Positions 34,886 through 46,149 of a stretch of 64,000 nucleotides of DNA are shown in pieces (position 1 is the stretch's first letter; each line of letters opens with the position of its first letter). The DNA is taken from contig CM042983.1 in assembly GCA_023678885.1 (NCBI GenBank), forward strand, positions 25,216,279 to 25,280,278, written 5' to 3'. The DNA is from Pogostemon cablin. Taxonomy: Eukaryota > Streptophyta > Magnoliopsida > Lamiales > Lamiaceae. The position numbers and the translations under genes were made by a program. A model generated the notes under the pieces. That model was given only the letters and a program-made list of their open reading frames with translations, searched no databases and was not told the DNA's origin.

Positions 34886-35335
34886 TAATTAGGTCACTCT
34901 TAAATTTATTGGACCACTATTTGATTCAATACTCTTAATATACATATGTTACTCCTTATAATTAAATAGATTACTCTTTGAAATTAATTAGGTTGCTCTT
35001 AAATTTATTGGACCACTATTTGATTCGAGACTCTTAATATACATAGGTTACTCCTTGTAATTAAATAGATTACTCTTTGGAATTAATTAGGTTACTCATA
35101 AATTTATTGGACCACTTTTTGATTTGAGACTCTTAATATACACATGTTACTCTTTAAAATTAATTAGGTCATTCTTTGGAATTAATTAGATTACTTTTAA
35201 ATTTATTAGATCACACTTTGTTTCGAGTTTTGAATATACATAAGTTACTCTTTGGAATTAATTAAGTCCATTCTTAAATTTATTTAACCATTCTTTAATT
35301 TGAGACTCTCAATATTACTCTAAGTAAATGCAGCA
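34886..35335 (+). repeat. Tandem array with ~114-bp unit, copy 1
   Basis: About four units share ttaaatttattggaccact, gagactcttaatatacat and gttactccttataattaaat. The same unit occurs on the other strand at 53390-53870. Confidence 0.88.
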
Positions 35336-35951
35336 CTTACACTACATTTTGGTCCCATGATTTATATTAAGCATCTTTACCTCATTTCTCCCTCATTTTT
35401 TAAATCAATCGGTCCTAATAATGCCAGAAATTTATTTGCACTTTTCCATTTCTAGTACTTTACTTAAAAAAGCTGATTACAATAATATAGAAAGGCGAGA
35501 AATTTACATCACATTTTCACTGTGTTAACTCTTCCTACCCCAGCAGTTTTCTCCAATTCTGCAAATTTATTCACAAAATAATTAAGAGAGAAAAATCCAC
35601 ATTTCCTATACATTCGGAAATCCACAAAAACACAGTCAATCCAGATCATTCACAGTATAGACAATTGCAACTACAATGTCATTTCACAAAAACGGTCTTT
35701 AACTCCTAAGTTCACCGAATATAGATTATAGTACTACACATTCAAATTTAAACAAGTAAAAGAGAGAAGCCCGATTATTGCGGAGTGCGGCGATCAGATG
35801 CGATCTAGCGGTGAGTTTGTGGTTGGGGAGTGGGGATTTGTAATTCGAGAGAAAGGGACGGTGAGAGGAATAGAGGAGAAGGAAGGAGAGCCCGTTACCT
35901 TCTTTCTGGCGATTTCAACCCGCGAGATTCAATTGGGTGTGATTTAGGATT
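35336..35951. other. Intergenic with purine-rich block
   Basis: No gene is supportable. 35760-35900 is purine-rich and GC-richer (gcggcgatcagatgcgatct) like a captured 5' leader, with no good frame. Confidence 0.4.
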
Positions 35952-35979
35952 CGGTCCTACCAAATATTTGGTAGGACCG
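35952..35979. repeat. Perfect 28-bp palindrome
   Basis: The half site cggtcctaccaaat is followed at once by its exact complement, with no loop. It has no coding context. It could be a protein site, a hairpin or the tip of a collapsed fold-back element. Confidence 0.95.
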
Positions 35980-37290
35980 GTTGCACTGTGTCATTCTCTT
36001 AATGTTAATTTAGTTAAATTTTCTATTTTAATTTAGAAGTAACAGCTTGTGTATATAAATGAAGAGAAATTAAACGGGTTATTTGTGAGACGGGTCGACC
36101 CACAATAAAGTAATGCTTATTATATAGATAAATTATGGAATAAATTATACTTTAATAACCATTAAACATCTCATTAATCGTCTCAAGTAAAGTAAGTTCT
36201 CACAAGACATTTTGTAATAAATGAAATACTTCATAATTCGATTATATGAAACACCCTTTCTTTTCTCTTTTAATTTATTAATTTTTGTTTTATAACCAAT
36301 ATCGATCATTGTAAGATAAGTCCTACAGCTTTTAAATTGTGACAATTTATATCTTCACACAAGTGGTTACTGGGCTAATCAATTAAAGACCAAAACTGCT
36401 ATGATACTAAAAAGAAATCAGACTTATTTTGAAACGATAATAATGGTTAATAGACTAAAATTAATAAAAATAAATAGATAAATGGCTATTTTAAGACATC
36501 ATATATAATGGTTATAGAATTAAGTATATAATGGTTTATTTTATTTTTTTTAAATGTAACGTCAAAATAATTATGAATCGGTGGATACTTCACGATTGGG
36601 GCTACGAATTAAGAATGTGTTAAAATATTGAAAAATAGAAAAGAAGCAATTTGTACAAAGTAAAAAGTTCTAAAAAGTTGGGAAATTTATTATCGTCCCA
36701 AATCTCTTAGTTTAGCTCCGATTTCGTTTCAAACAATATTTTTTTTATTAATTTCGTTTCTCATAACAATGTAAAAGTACTAATTTAGTCTTATCTCATG
36801 TAATTAGAAAAATTAAACATTTTTAAGTAATAATGACCATTTTAGTGAGAATTTAAAATTTATGAGACTAATTTGAAGAAATTAAAATTTTTAAAACTAT
36901 TTTAATTAAAGTAAATAGGTTTGAGATGATTTTGATTATAAACTTATATCACATGATGTCTAAAGGAAAAGAAATTAGAAATGAGAAAGAGTGGTCTCAA
37001 CTCTTCTTGTCTGCAGGATTTACAACCTACGACATGATTTATATATCCTCTTTTAGGATTAAGGTCCTTAATTGAGGTGATTAAGCGTCTAATTAATTCA
37101 CTCTTTTATCTCATAATCCTCCCATTGTCTGATTTATTGGACTAATATTCTGCATAGTCTAAATTTTAGATAAGTGGATTTTATCAAGGCCATTGGGATT
37201 TTTCTTAAATCCTTGCATTGCTTATGACATTGGCATCGCATATGGCAATCAATGATTAATGGGAATGGAATCGTTATTCCTAATTCTATT
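35980..37290. other. AT-rich intergenic, worn MITE pieces
   Basis: Near 36070-36200 sequence with gtgagacgg and ctcacaagac resembles the MITE at 47997-48275. The rest is AT-rich without gene or clear element ends. Confidence 0.4.
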
Positions 37291-37292
37291 TC

Positions 37293-37440
37293 TGATTGGT
37301 ATGTTTTTAGTAATTGAAATCACGATTTCAAAGGAATGTGTATTCCCTTATATGTGGGAATGGGCATTCCTCCCACCCCTATGGTATTGCCCATTCCATT
37401 CCCTCGTTCCCCCCACTCCACGCAACCACACCCCACTGTT

Positions 37441-37518
<78 letters not shown>

Positions 37519-38133
37519 TTTCTACTTAAATGTAATATTTATTAAATCATTTGTAATAAATTATTTAATAAAAAATAAAATAATAAATCATGTAAAATCT
37601 AAATAAAAAATTAAATATTTTTATACACTCAAATCGGTAAAAATATATAATTAAATTAAATTCTTAAAATTTTTAAATATAAATTATTTAAAAAAATTGA
37701 TTCAAGATAAAATTAGTAAATTATATGTAAAAAATTAATATTATTAATTAAAAATATAAATATAATTTTTTTATACATAGTTTAATATTTTTTAAAATAT
37801 ATAAATTTTTTATTTGTATTTTAAATTTTATTTATATTTGAAAAAGATTAATATTTTATTTTTAATTTAATATTTTTCTATAATATTAAAATATATAAAA
37901 TCTTCATTAAAATTTTAATTAATTAAATATTCTATATAAATTAAATTTAAATGTAATATTATAAAAATACTATTAACGAGATTGAAATTATTAAGGAATA
38001 CAAATTCTATTACTTTGAGTTATTCCTGAACTATACCAATCATGATAAAAATAATTTTTAATCATTCCATTCCCATTACTATTTCATTCATAAGTTCATT
38101 TCATTCCCCTGTTATTTCATTCAGTCATACCAA
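37293..38133. mobile_element. Probable DNA transposon with GATTGGTATG ends
   Basis: The left end reads gattggtatgtttttagt and the right end, reversed, gattggtatgactgaatg. Subterminal ggaatgg/ccattcc blocks also face each other. The interior is very AT-rich and carries a microsatellite. No transposase and no confident target duplication. Confidence 0.5.
37440..37513 (+). repeat. (AC)n(AT)n microsatellite
   Basis: About 12 AC units run into about 24 AT units. Three overlapping frames here encode only HTHTH and YIYIY runs and are not genes. Confidence 0.97.
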
Positions 38134-39086
38134 TCTAGCTGTAAGTGTTTTATTTTTTTTCTACTTTTTAAAAGAATGACATGTGTTATTGTTATATTTC
38201 TTAAAAAGTGATACATGATGATAAAAAAGTGATATTTGTAATTGTTTCACTGAATTACCTAATAAATAATTCATAAATGAATAAAAAGTGATAACATTTT
38301 TTATTTTACTTATTTATAATTACTATATAATTAATAATTTATTTTAAAATTTTATTTTTAAACGAAAATTAAATATAAGAAAATCTTAATAGAAAATGAT
38401 TATTGGAATGTTGGATTAATGGATAATGCAGCGTTAATTAATCTATTTTCCCTGCGTATGCGCACCAGCTGCTAGTTTTCTTATTCAGTAAATTAAATGA
38501 GTTAATGAACTTTCCTCTCATCGGTGAGTCGTATACGTGCACTAATTAGTAAGATAGAGGGAGTATAATTGTAGAGTTTTAATTGTGACAGGATTAGAAC
38601 ATATTTAATGGGTTTTAATTTATTTATATAGGACATCAATTTTGAGGAGGGGTTAAATTGCAATTACATGGAAAGTCAATTTGCAGTTATTGGTGGGAAT
38701 CAAGAGGAGTAAATTTGCAGTTTCAATTACCATTCTTACTGTGGTAACCAAGAAACATACGGGGATGAAATCAGTTCTTGTGATAAATGTTGATGGGATG
38801 TTACAAATCTTATCTTAATGGGCTTTATGAAGAATGCCATCAATCATGCCTTTACTTGGAAGAATGATCAAGATAGTTTCACTTTAAGTAGCCACTTTAT
38901 TGTATTAGAAAAATTACCTCTCCTATCAGTTGTGTTTCAGAGTTTCGTAAAGAGTATATGAGAGTATCTATTTCAGTGAAATAGGGCTGCTTAGATAGGA
39001 TGTCTAAGTAGGAAAAAGTCCGTAAGACCGGAACGTCTTTAGAGTGAAAGTATTAAGATGGAGTCTGTAATACTGTGATCTGCTAA
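38134..39086. other. Intergenic, no gene seen
   Basis: AT-rich. Near 38553-38572 a lone agatagagggagtata looks like a worn Stowaway end without a partner. Confidence 0.4.
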
Positions 39087-39533
39087 ATGAAAGGTTCCGA
39101 GGGAATGACAAAGTCATCCCGACTTTTTAAACAATTGTTTCAAGTTTTTTCCGCTTTAATTCTGATTCATGTTCAAACACCACCATGGGCTTTTTGGTTA
39201 GTTGGCTCTTCAGGGGGTCTTGTATGTTTCTCAGGGCTTGATGGATTAACATTTAGAATATTAATCTGTAATCCACTGATGCAAAGTTGGAGGACTTTGC
39301 CAAGTTTGCATTGTAATCAGCAGAGACAGTTGATTATGGTTGTTGATCGGAAGGATAGGTCATTCAAAGTCATAGCCACAAGTGATATTTATGGGGACAA
39401 GTCTTTGCCTACTGAAGTATACGACTCAAAAGTTCATAGATGGTCCCTTCACCAAACAATGCCTGCCGCAAACCTTTCATGTTCAAACACGGCTGGTGTA
39501 AGAACATCATTTCTATTTTGTATTGAAACGTAG
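39087..39533 (+). pseudogene. F-box/kelch-repeat protein fragment (At5g15710-like)
   Basis: From about 39180 the frame reads PPWAFWLVGSSGGLVCFSGL, then LICNPLMQSWRTLPS, QQRQLIMVVDRKDRSFKVIA and TSDIYGDKSLPTEVYDSKVH. This matches the kelch/galactose-oxidase-like part of plant F-box proteins of the At5g15710 type, substrate adaptors of SCF ubiquitin ligases. The upstream F-box is missing: the first 30 codons look unrelated and may be frame-shifted. Homology ends at MPAANLS, and the frame stops 17 codons later, well before the rest of the propeller. A full protein would have over 400 residues; this has 148, so it is a fragment. No intron or poly(A) tail tells whether it is a retrocopy. Confidence 0.75.
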
Positions 39534-39906
39534 TTTTTCATAAGAATACCGATTCTTCAATAATAATTTCACAAATATAATTTTAATTTCACGTATCTAA
39601 CTAACAATAAACTCTCTTGTGACACGGCACGGATTTTTTTAGATGGGTTAATCCATTATTAAAGTATGCTTATTATATAGGTAAAATATATTTATTTATA
39701 GTTAAAGTATGTCAATAATAAATTATATTATAACACCTAAGATCATACTTTAATTCATCCTTTATAATAGACATACTTTAACACATCTCACATATATAAT
39801 GTCTCACAAGAGAATTTGTCCTAACTATTTATATAAACATGTATTGATTTTGTTTTGTGTCATGATACTAAGTTTGTAATCATTATCTAAAAAACAAAAA
39901 AGCTAA
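39534..39906. other. Intergenic, worn MITE sequence
   Basis: Stretches with catactttaattcatcc and gtctcacaagagaattt resemble the MITE at 47997-48275. No gene. Confidence 0.4.
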
Positions 39907-39907
39907 T

Positions 39908-40235
39908 TATACTGTGCACTCTAAGATAGGGTGCATTCACTTTAAAAGGCGTATACAAATATAAACAAAAATATATACAATTATGAACAAAAATGTATAC
40001 AATTTAATTGTTAGTTTTTTTTATTGAAAAATTGAGTGTAAAAAAATATACAATTATTAAAAAAACATGTATACACTATTGAATAAAAAACTATATATAT
40101 ATGGATATTAGTTTTTTTTAATGAAAAATTTAGTATGAAAAAAGTATACAATTATTATTAAGAAAACGTATACAAAATAGAATATGTATACAAAATAGAA
40201 TAAAAAGTTTTACAAGTAACTGTGCACCTAATATC
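39908..40235. mobile_element. MITE family G (GTGCACCC ends), copy 1
   Basis: About 328 bp with landmarks gtatacaaatataaacaaa, aattgttagttttttt and gtatacaaaatagaata in the same order as the three other copies. Ends are worn (tgtgcactctaagatagg ... tgtgcacctaatat). Confidence 0.75.
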
Positions 40236-40599
40236 AACTAAAAAGTACATGAAAATACATTCATTAGAATCAAATTAAGTTCATAAATAGAGGTATAAAA
40301 TAATATAACAATTTAACAGATTTAATTCTAATTCCACGTATAAAACCTATTTTTATAAATTTGTGTTGATTATATTATAGGCAGAATTATTTCTATCACG
40401 TGGTCATTATATTTCATATAATAATTTAAAAGATATAATTCTAATTTCACGTATCTAATCTATTTATATAAAATTTGGGTTGATTTATTGTGTTATAATA
40501 ATAAGTGTTTTGTAGTCAATATTTAAAGTAAATATACATAAAAATACACGGGATCATGATCAATTTAAGTTAATATGTATTATATTATATTTACATATT

Positions 40600-40683
40600 A
40601 TGCCGTCACAAAAACCGTCACAATTGTTAAGGCTTCATGACCGTCACAAAAAAGCCGTCACAAATTGACTGCTTTTTTTAGTG
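40600..40683 (-). mobile_element. Orphan CACTA-like terminus
   Basis: On the minus strand it begins CACTAAAAAAAGCAGTCAAT and is followed by several TGTGACGG subterminal repeats. The opposite end is not seen, so it is a truncated element of a different CACTA family. Confidence 0.5.
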
Positions 40684-40768
40684 ATAATATAATAATTTAA
40701 CTGATATAATTCTAATTTCACGTATCTAATCTATTTATATAAATTTATGTTAAATATATTGTGTTATA

Positions 40769-41089
40769 AGAGTGTATATTAGGTGCACCCGGGTGCAACC
40801 TTGCACCCAACCTTTTATTCTATTTTGTATACATGTTATTCTCTTTTGTATACATGTTTTGTAATAATTGTATATTTTTTTCACAATAAGTTTTTCATTA
40901 AAAAAACTAACATTCATATGTGTATAACTTTTTATTCAATAGTGTATACATGTATTTTAATAATTGTATATTTTTTACACTCAATTTTTTATTAAAAAAA
41001 TTAAGTGTTAAATCGTATACATTTTTACTCATAATTGTATATGTTTTTGTTTATATGTGGGTGCCTTCGTGTGCACACTATATTTAGCC
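40769..41089. mobile_element. MITE family G, copy 2 (reverse)
   Basis: Begins gagtgtatattaggtgcacc with a gtgcacccgggtgca palindrome and ends gtgtgcacactatatttagc. It is in the opposite orientation to copies 1, 3 and 4. Confidence 0.85.
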
Positions 41090-41276
41090 GTGTTATAATA
41101 ATATATAAGTGTGTCACAGTCATTATCTAAAATATGGAGTATACAGAATCGAATAATTTTTTAATTATTACCTTTCATGTTTTAAGACTATTGATACACG
41201 AGATCAGAATCAAATAAAATTTTAATTATTATCTTTCATATATATTTTAAAACAATTGTAAGGACAGGTATAATTT

Positions 41277-41600
41277 ATGGAGATATTGTTCCACAAATAT
41301 ATATATATGGATTCATTCCTTCATTCTATATATTTAAGTCATACCTACGATTCATTTATAACTTCATCAGTTACTTTGCAACCCCAACACCAAATTGTTC
41401 GAATCCATTGGGAATGTGATGGCCGATATGACACCTTCCGGTTGTGCTCCACCAACTTCATGTTCCCTCTCTTTCGGTCATTTTCTCCGGCAGTAGCCAC
41501 CGTACTGAGGCTGCCGTCATCACTGAGGATTTAGAGGCAAGTCGGGCCGGATAGCGGAGCAGAATGCGCGGCCGTAGTTAGGGTTTACTTTAACAATGTA
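41277..41600 (+). pseudogene. Gene-like fragment with promoter-like start, copy 1
   Basis: After ctatatatttaag and a leader, a stretch reads MADMTPSGCAPP (about 41420-41455) and then stops. The same block (gccgatatgacaccttccgg) recurs at 48684 after an equal leader. Product not recognised; probably carried by repeat R1. Confidence 0.4.
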
Positions 41601-42214
41601 GTTAGAGGCCATGATTCTCACACCCTACTCCTACCACAATCCACGTCTTTTATTTCCTCAAATTTATTAGGAAATGAAATCAAAGAACTATTGATCACTG
41701 TCCATATAACATCATTTGTATTTTATGTTATATTTTCACCAAATCCATGCTATTGATGTCTGTAAATGTCATATTATGTACATATCTCATATTTGTTTGT
41801 GCTGTGGAGAAATGCTGCTTATTTATTGAGTTGAGTGTAGTTGATAATAATGACATCGGATTGATGTTGGGCCTGTTGGCAGAATTTGTTTTCGTTTTCA
41901 TCCTAGCAGACATATGTTATCCTGTAACTTATGATTTATTGAATATACTTCTGGTACTCCTAATTAATAACATTTATTTTTTCCTTCCAAAAAAAAAGTA
42001 GACGTGTTATCACACACTCCCTAAAAAAATTTCATACTTGAAGGAAAAATTTCATCAGAAACTATTCATTAAAAAAAAAAAAGAATGAAAGATGACATCT
42101 TGGAGAATTAAGAACATTTAATAAATATAATAAAATAAATATTTAATTTTTATATATTATAAGGTTTTGAATAATTTTAATAACAAATAATTATTAAAAA
42201 TATCTATGAGTAAT
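41601..42214. other. Intergenic, no gene seen
   Basis: The overlapping frames at 41728-41913 and 41747-42001 lack domains. The sequence is AT-rich. Confidence 0.4.
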
Positions 42215-42544
42215 TTGTAGCTCTCGCTATTCATGCTATTTGCACGGATTTGTTAAATGAACCCCAATAATTTATAAAATTAAAATATAATAATGTGAGA
42301 AGACATAAATACCCTTTTATAAATAATAAAATAAAATTAATTATAATTAAATTTCTAAATGAACCCCAATGAGATTTCTAAATGCATAATTAAATTTCTA
42401 AATGCACCCCAGTGAGATTTCTAAATGCACCCATTGTTATAATTACTAAACCTAAATCCTTCTGCATAAAACTGAGAATGATGATCACCTGGAACAAGCA
42501 ATAATCATAGAAGAGGATCATAATCATGATGAGCGCGATGAGGT

Positions 42545-42632
42545 TAGTGTTTGTTTTTGAAATTAAGTTTAGAATTTAGGGTTTTAGTTTATTTTTGAAA
42601 TTAAGTTTAGAGTTTAGGGTTTTAGTTTGTAG
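42545..42632 (+). repeat. Tandem duplication, about 41 bp
   Basis: Two copies of a block with gaaattaagtttagaattta and gggttttagttt follow each other. Confidence 0.85.
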
Positions 42633-42984
42633 AAATTTCGACGAAGTGATAACCATCAGATTTGTGTGACTCTTGACTGAGGAAAACAGAACAACAGCTA
42701 AACAACTGCTGTAACCTCTCTATAACTTCCAACTGAGACACATATTTACGCGCTTCGACATGACTTAATATCACAAGCAAAATCCGACGAACAGTCGTTT
42801 TGCTTAAATAATGCCGTGGTGATGACATCTTTTGAAGAGAAAAAAAGCCCTCCTCTATTCTATTAATCAAAAAGACGATTCAGGGGTTCGAGAATCATCA
42901 AAAAAACTGAAAAAGAAAAAGACAATTCGCCGAGGAAATATACCAGGACTGGAAGAGAAGAAGCTATGAGAAAACGAATACTTA

Positions 42985-43385
42985 AATATGTTCGACGTTT
43001 GTGATCGGACAGTTGGGTGTCGTTTTCTCATTGTTCACTTCCTATAGCTGAACATATTTACTTGTGTTCGATTGTAGTGACCGAACACCCTAATTTTTTT
43101 CTTTTTTTGTTTCTTTCTTACGACAGCAACTGGCGAACACGCAAAACCGTTCGAGGTTTGCGATCGAACACATGAAAGGTGGACACGTAAGAAATTAACA
43201 TTAATTAAAAGAATGAGTAACAACAAAAAAAATCATGTCGGGAGGACTGATTAAGTATTCCATGGAAAACCAAGATAACACAAAAGGTGAAAAATACGCA
43301 AAATCATTCGACGTTAGCGATCGAACACATGGAAGGTGGACATGCATGAAATTAAAATTAATTAAAAGAATGAATTCTATAATAT
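42985..43385. repeat. Cluster of GTTCGA...TCGAAC imperfect palindromes
   Basis: Motifs ttcgacgtttgtgatcgga, gttcgattgtagtgaccga, gttcgaggtttgcgatcga and ttcgacgttagcgatcga occur within 350 bp. The last two belong to a 75-bp direct repeat 160 bp apart (43146-43215 and 43306-43376). Similar motifs occur at 45274-45385. Confidence 0.65.
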
Positions 43386-43720
43386 AGAAGTTATAATGAT
43401 TAATATATGGAGTAAGGATTGATCCCACTATAATCTGCCATTTAATTTTGTGATTTATTAGATTAGATTTTTTAAATTTGGATATAGTTAAAAAGGGTAA
43501 AGTTGTCTTTGTATGGGGTGTATTAAATAATTTAAATAGGTAACTTTTAATTTAAGTGGGGTACATTTAGTGATTGATGTCATCTAACAATTTTGGGGTG
43601 CAAATAGCCGCCCCAGGAAAAAATTATGACTACATATCAATCTGACACTCCATATTTTTGAATTACTTTTAAAAATGAGATTGGGTTGAAAATTTATATT
43701 TTTAAATAAGAAAATAAAAT

Positions 43721-43788
43721 ATACTCCCTCCTCTGTCCTGCAAAAAGATTTACACTTCTTTTGTCTTTTTGCGGACAGAGGGAGTATA
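43721..43788. mobile_element. Very short Stowaway-like fold-back
   Basis: The 68-bp sequence starts ctccctcctctgtcctgcaa and ends, reversed, ctccctctgtccgcaaaaag, with TA on both sides. Only ends remain, so it is a deletion derivative. Confidence 0.75.
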
Positions 43789-43859
43789 TCACACTACAAA
43801 GTATAACGTACATGTGACGTTGCATGCGTAAAAAAACTAGTACTATAAGACAACAAAAT

Positions 43860-43861
<2 letters not shown>

Positions 43862-43919
<58 letters not shown>
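43862..43919 (+). repeat. (TC)n(TA)n microsatellite
   Basis: About 14 TC units followed by about 14 TA units, directly left of the fold-back element. Confidence 0.95.
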
Positions 43920-43924
<5 letters not shown>

Positions 43925-43929
43925 ATTTT

Positions 43930-45200
43930 TGATTTTTCTTTTTAATTTTATTTTCGCCGGAAAATGCTGATGTCACCGGAAAACGACCACGTCATAACCG
44001 GAATTATCGATTTCCAGCCGGGACGATGACGTGGCGCCCTGATGGCAGGTGAGTCAGCGGGATAAAAACCTATTTACTCCCATAACTTTTCTCATGGTCT
44101 ATTTTAGTCCCAATAAAGATAAGTTTGTCAATTTAGTCCCACCGGTGAAGAAATATGGCCAAACACGTCATATTTTCGTCGAAAAATACTGACATCACCG
44201 AAAAATAGCATGTGATTGTCACGTGACAACTGGAATTGCCGATTTCCGGTCGGGATGATGACATGGCGCCCTAATGGCAGGTGAGCCAACAAATTAAATG
44301 TTATTTTAATGCCAACAAGGCATTTTCTAAAATTTTAAATAATTAGAAAACAAAAATTAAACAAAAATATGTAGTAATAATCTGTCACATAATTAAGCTA
44401 ACTTGCCTTAGCATTACTAATTCTCCATTCTTGAATTCCAAATTATTTTTCTGCGTGATTTATTTTCTTTCGTATTAGTTTAATTATTAATTTCAGTTTC
44501 TAATTAAATTATATAATAAACCCCGAATTTATCTTACACTAAAATTGTCATACATAGAATTAATTGGTAGATCTAGAAATATCTCATGGGTTCGACATTT
44601 GACTTGGTCACACGCGCTACAATTGATCCTTTACACTTGAGGGTGAAATAAAATAGTAAACAGTCGGCATATTGAGGTTGAATTAATCTCATGGTTTATT
44701 AATTAGGTTTTTTAGTACGTTTTTTGTTTAATTATGTTTTCTAATTATTTAAAATTTTAGAAAATAAAAATAACTTGTTGGCATTAAAATAACATTTAAT
44801 TTGTTGACTCTCCTGCCATCAGGGCGTCGCATCATCGTCCAGCCTAGAAATCGGTGATTCCGATGATGTCAGCTTTTTCCGACGAAAATAGGATGTATTT
44901 CGCCCTATTTCTTTATCGGTGTGACTAAATTGACAAACTTATCTTTTTTGGGACTAAAATAGACCATGAGGAAAGTTATGGGACTGAATAGGTTTTTGTC
45001 CCACTAACTCACCTGCCATCAAGGAGCCACGTCATCGCCCCGGCCAGAAATCGATGATTTTGATTGTGATGTGGCCGTTTTCCGGTGATATCAGCATTTT
45101 CAAGCGAAAATAGGACGTGTTTGGCCATATTTCTTAACCGGTGGGACTAAAATAGACCATAAGAAAAGTTATGGGACTAAAAAGATTTTTATCCATGGAA
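43930..45200. mobile_element. Large fold-back element, about 1.27 kb
   Basis: The left arm (43930-44340) is matched by an inverted right arm (44740-45200). Each arm holds two versions of a GC-rich unit (gatttccagccgggacgatg; gatttccggtcgggatgatg) separated by a unit with ctattttagtcccaata. The AT-rich loop (44341-44739) contains gggttcgacatttgacttgg, similar to sequence near LTR ends of the gypsy family. No coding. Long arms suggest a Mutator-like or Foldback-type element. Confidence 0.82.
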
Positions 45201-45239
45201 TCGAACATGCTTGATCTATATCAAATTCAATCTATCCAT

Positions 45240-45395
45240 GCTTCAATCAATCTGTTCAGCCACTCTTACCGAATATAAGATTGTGTTCGATCATACGATC
45301 GAACGGTGCTAACCAGACGCGTTTATCTTTTCTGTTCGATCACAGCAATCGAACAACTCAACCTGTTCGGTTAGAAGTTTGAATAGATTTAAATT
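45240..45395. repeat. GTTCGAT...ATCGAAC palindromes, second site
   Basis: gttcgatcatacgatcgaac and gttcgatcacagcaatcgaa are near-perfect hairpins next to the fold-back element. They match the motif type at 42985-43385. Confidence 0.6.
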
Positions 45396-45489
45396 TTACG
45401 ATTTCAACGCAGAGATCATGTTCGTATATATCTCATCTAATCTTATGAGATTGGGGTACATATACAAAACTCATTGGGGTATGTATCAA

Positions 45490-45660
45490 TGATCTGAAAA
45501 CCGGACCGATCGATTCGACCGGTCCAATCGGGAAACGATCGAGAAACTAGTCCAAAAAGGCATATAAAATCGGCTGGGGCATCAAATCAGGAAAAATCGA
45601 GTTGAACCGGTTCGGACCGGAAAAACTGGATGGACCGGGTGACCCGAAAACCATCGGCTA
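45490..45660. repeat. ACCGG-rich repeat
   Basis: Nine or more accgg/ccggt words occur in 170 bp (aaaccggaccgatcgattcg, ttgaaccggttcggaccgga). A known style of dispersed plant repeat; no ends defined. Confidence 0.6.
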
Positions 45661-45756
45661 CCTTTTTTTTTAAATTGTTTTTTTTAAAGCGTTGACTTGA
45701 AGACCCTAATTGAATAAAAAAGAAACCCTAATTGAATCAAAATCCCTAAATCAGAA

Positions 45757-46090
45757 AATGCACAAATCACCTTCTCCACATGCCCAATTCTTTGCTTCTC
45801 TCAGACACCTGGAGAAAAGGCTCAGACTTGAAGACCACCCTGCAGGACCTTCCACCTTCTTACAACCGCCTTCGTCGATGGGAAGCGAACAAACATCACT
45901 CGGTACTCCCATTTACCTCAACGACGAAGAATCTCCGATCACAAATACATAGAGTGAAGCCCCAACCGGAATTTCTGTCGAGATCCACTGATCTCTCACC
46001 ACCCCATCAAGTCCAAGAAAAAGTGGCAGTGGATCGAGCCGAAATGTTGAATGTTGATGATGATATTGAGGTTCTGATGCAAATGTGAAA
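45757..46090 (+). pseudogene. Gene-like fragment, frameshifted, unidentified
   Basis: One frame starts MHKSPSPHAQFFASLRHLEK and RLRLEDHPAGPST and stops at 45952. An overlapping frame goes on PPHQVQEKVAVDRAEMLNVD and DDIEVLMQM to 46088. Together they look like one small acidic/proline-rich host protein (about 110 residues) split by an indel. I do not know the function. Confidence 0.45.
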
Positions 46091-46149
46091 TTGTGGGAAT
46101 GCGAAGGGTTGAATGAGAGGGCAGGGGCAGATGAGGCATTTTACGGAAG

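Larger units (their letters stand above)
40255..41276. repeat. Dispersed AT-rich repeat R1, copy 1 (interrupted by MITE G copy 2)
   Basis: Landmarks taatataacaatttaac, ttctaatttcacgtatct and gttgatttattgtgttat recur around 47660-48440, 50640-50815, 56930-57020, 57240-57590, 59810-59960 and 63780-64000. It may be the worn LTR or body of an unidentified element. Confidence 0.6.
42215..43625. mobile_element. Probable DNA element with GCTATTTGCAC / GCAAATAGCCGCCCC ends
   Basis: The left edge reads attcatgctatttgcacg followed by aaatgaacccc. The right edge reads ttttggggtgcaaatagccg. The element at 46150-46905 has matching ends, so this is a family. The minus frame 42622-42870 (LSKTTVRRILLVILSHVEAR) may be a captured piece, unrecognised. 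Confidence 0.5.

Noticed and set aside
37259..37606. 115-residue frame with HTHTH and YIYIY runs
   Set aside because: Read-through of an (AC)n(AT)n microsatellite.
42622..42870. 82-residue minus frame as a transposase helix-turn-helix
   Set aside because: Some residues look helix-like, but there is no recognisable motif or neighbouring transposase part.
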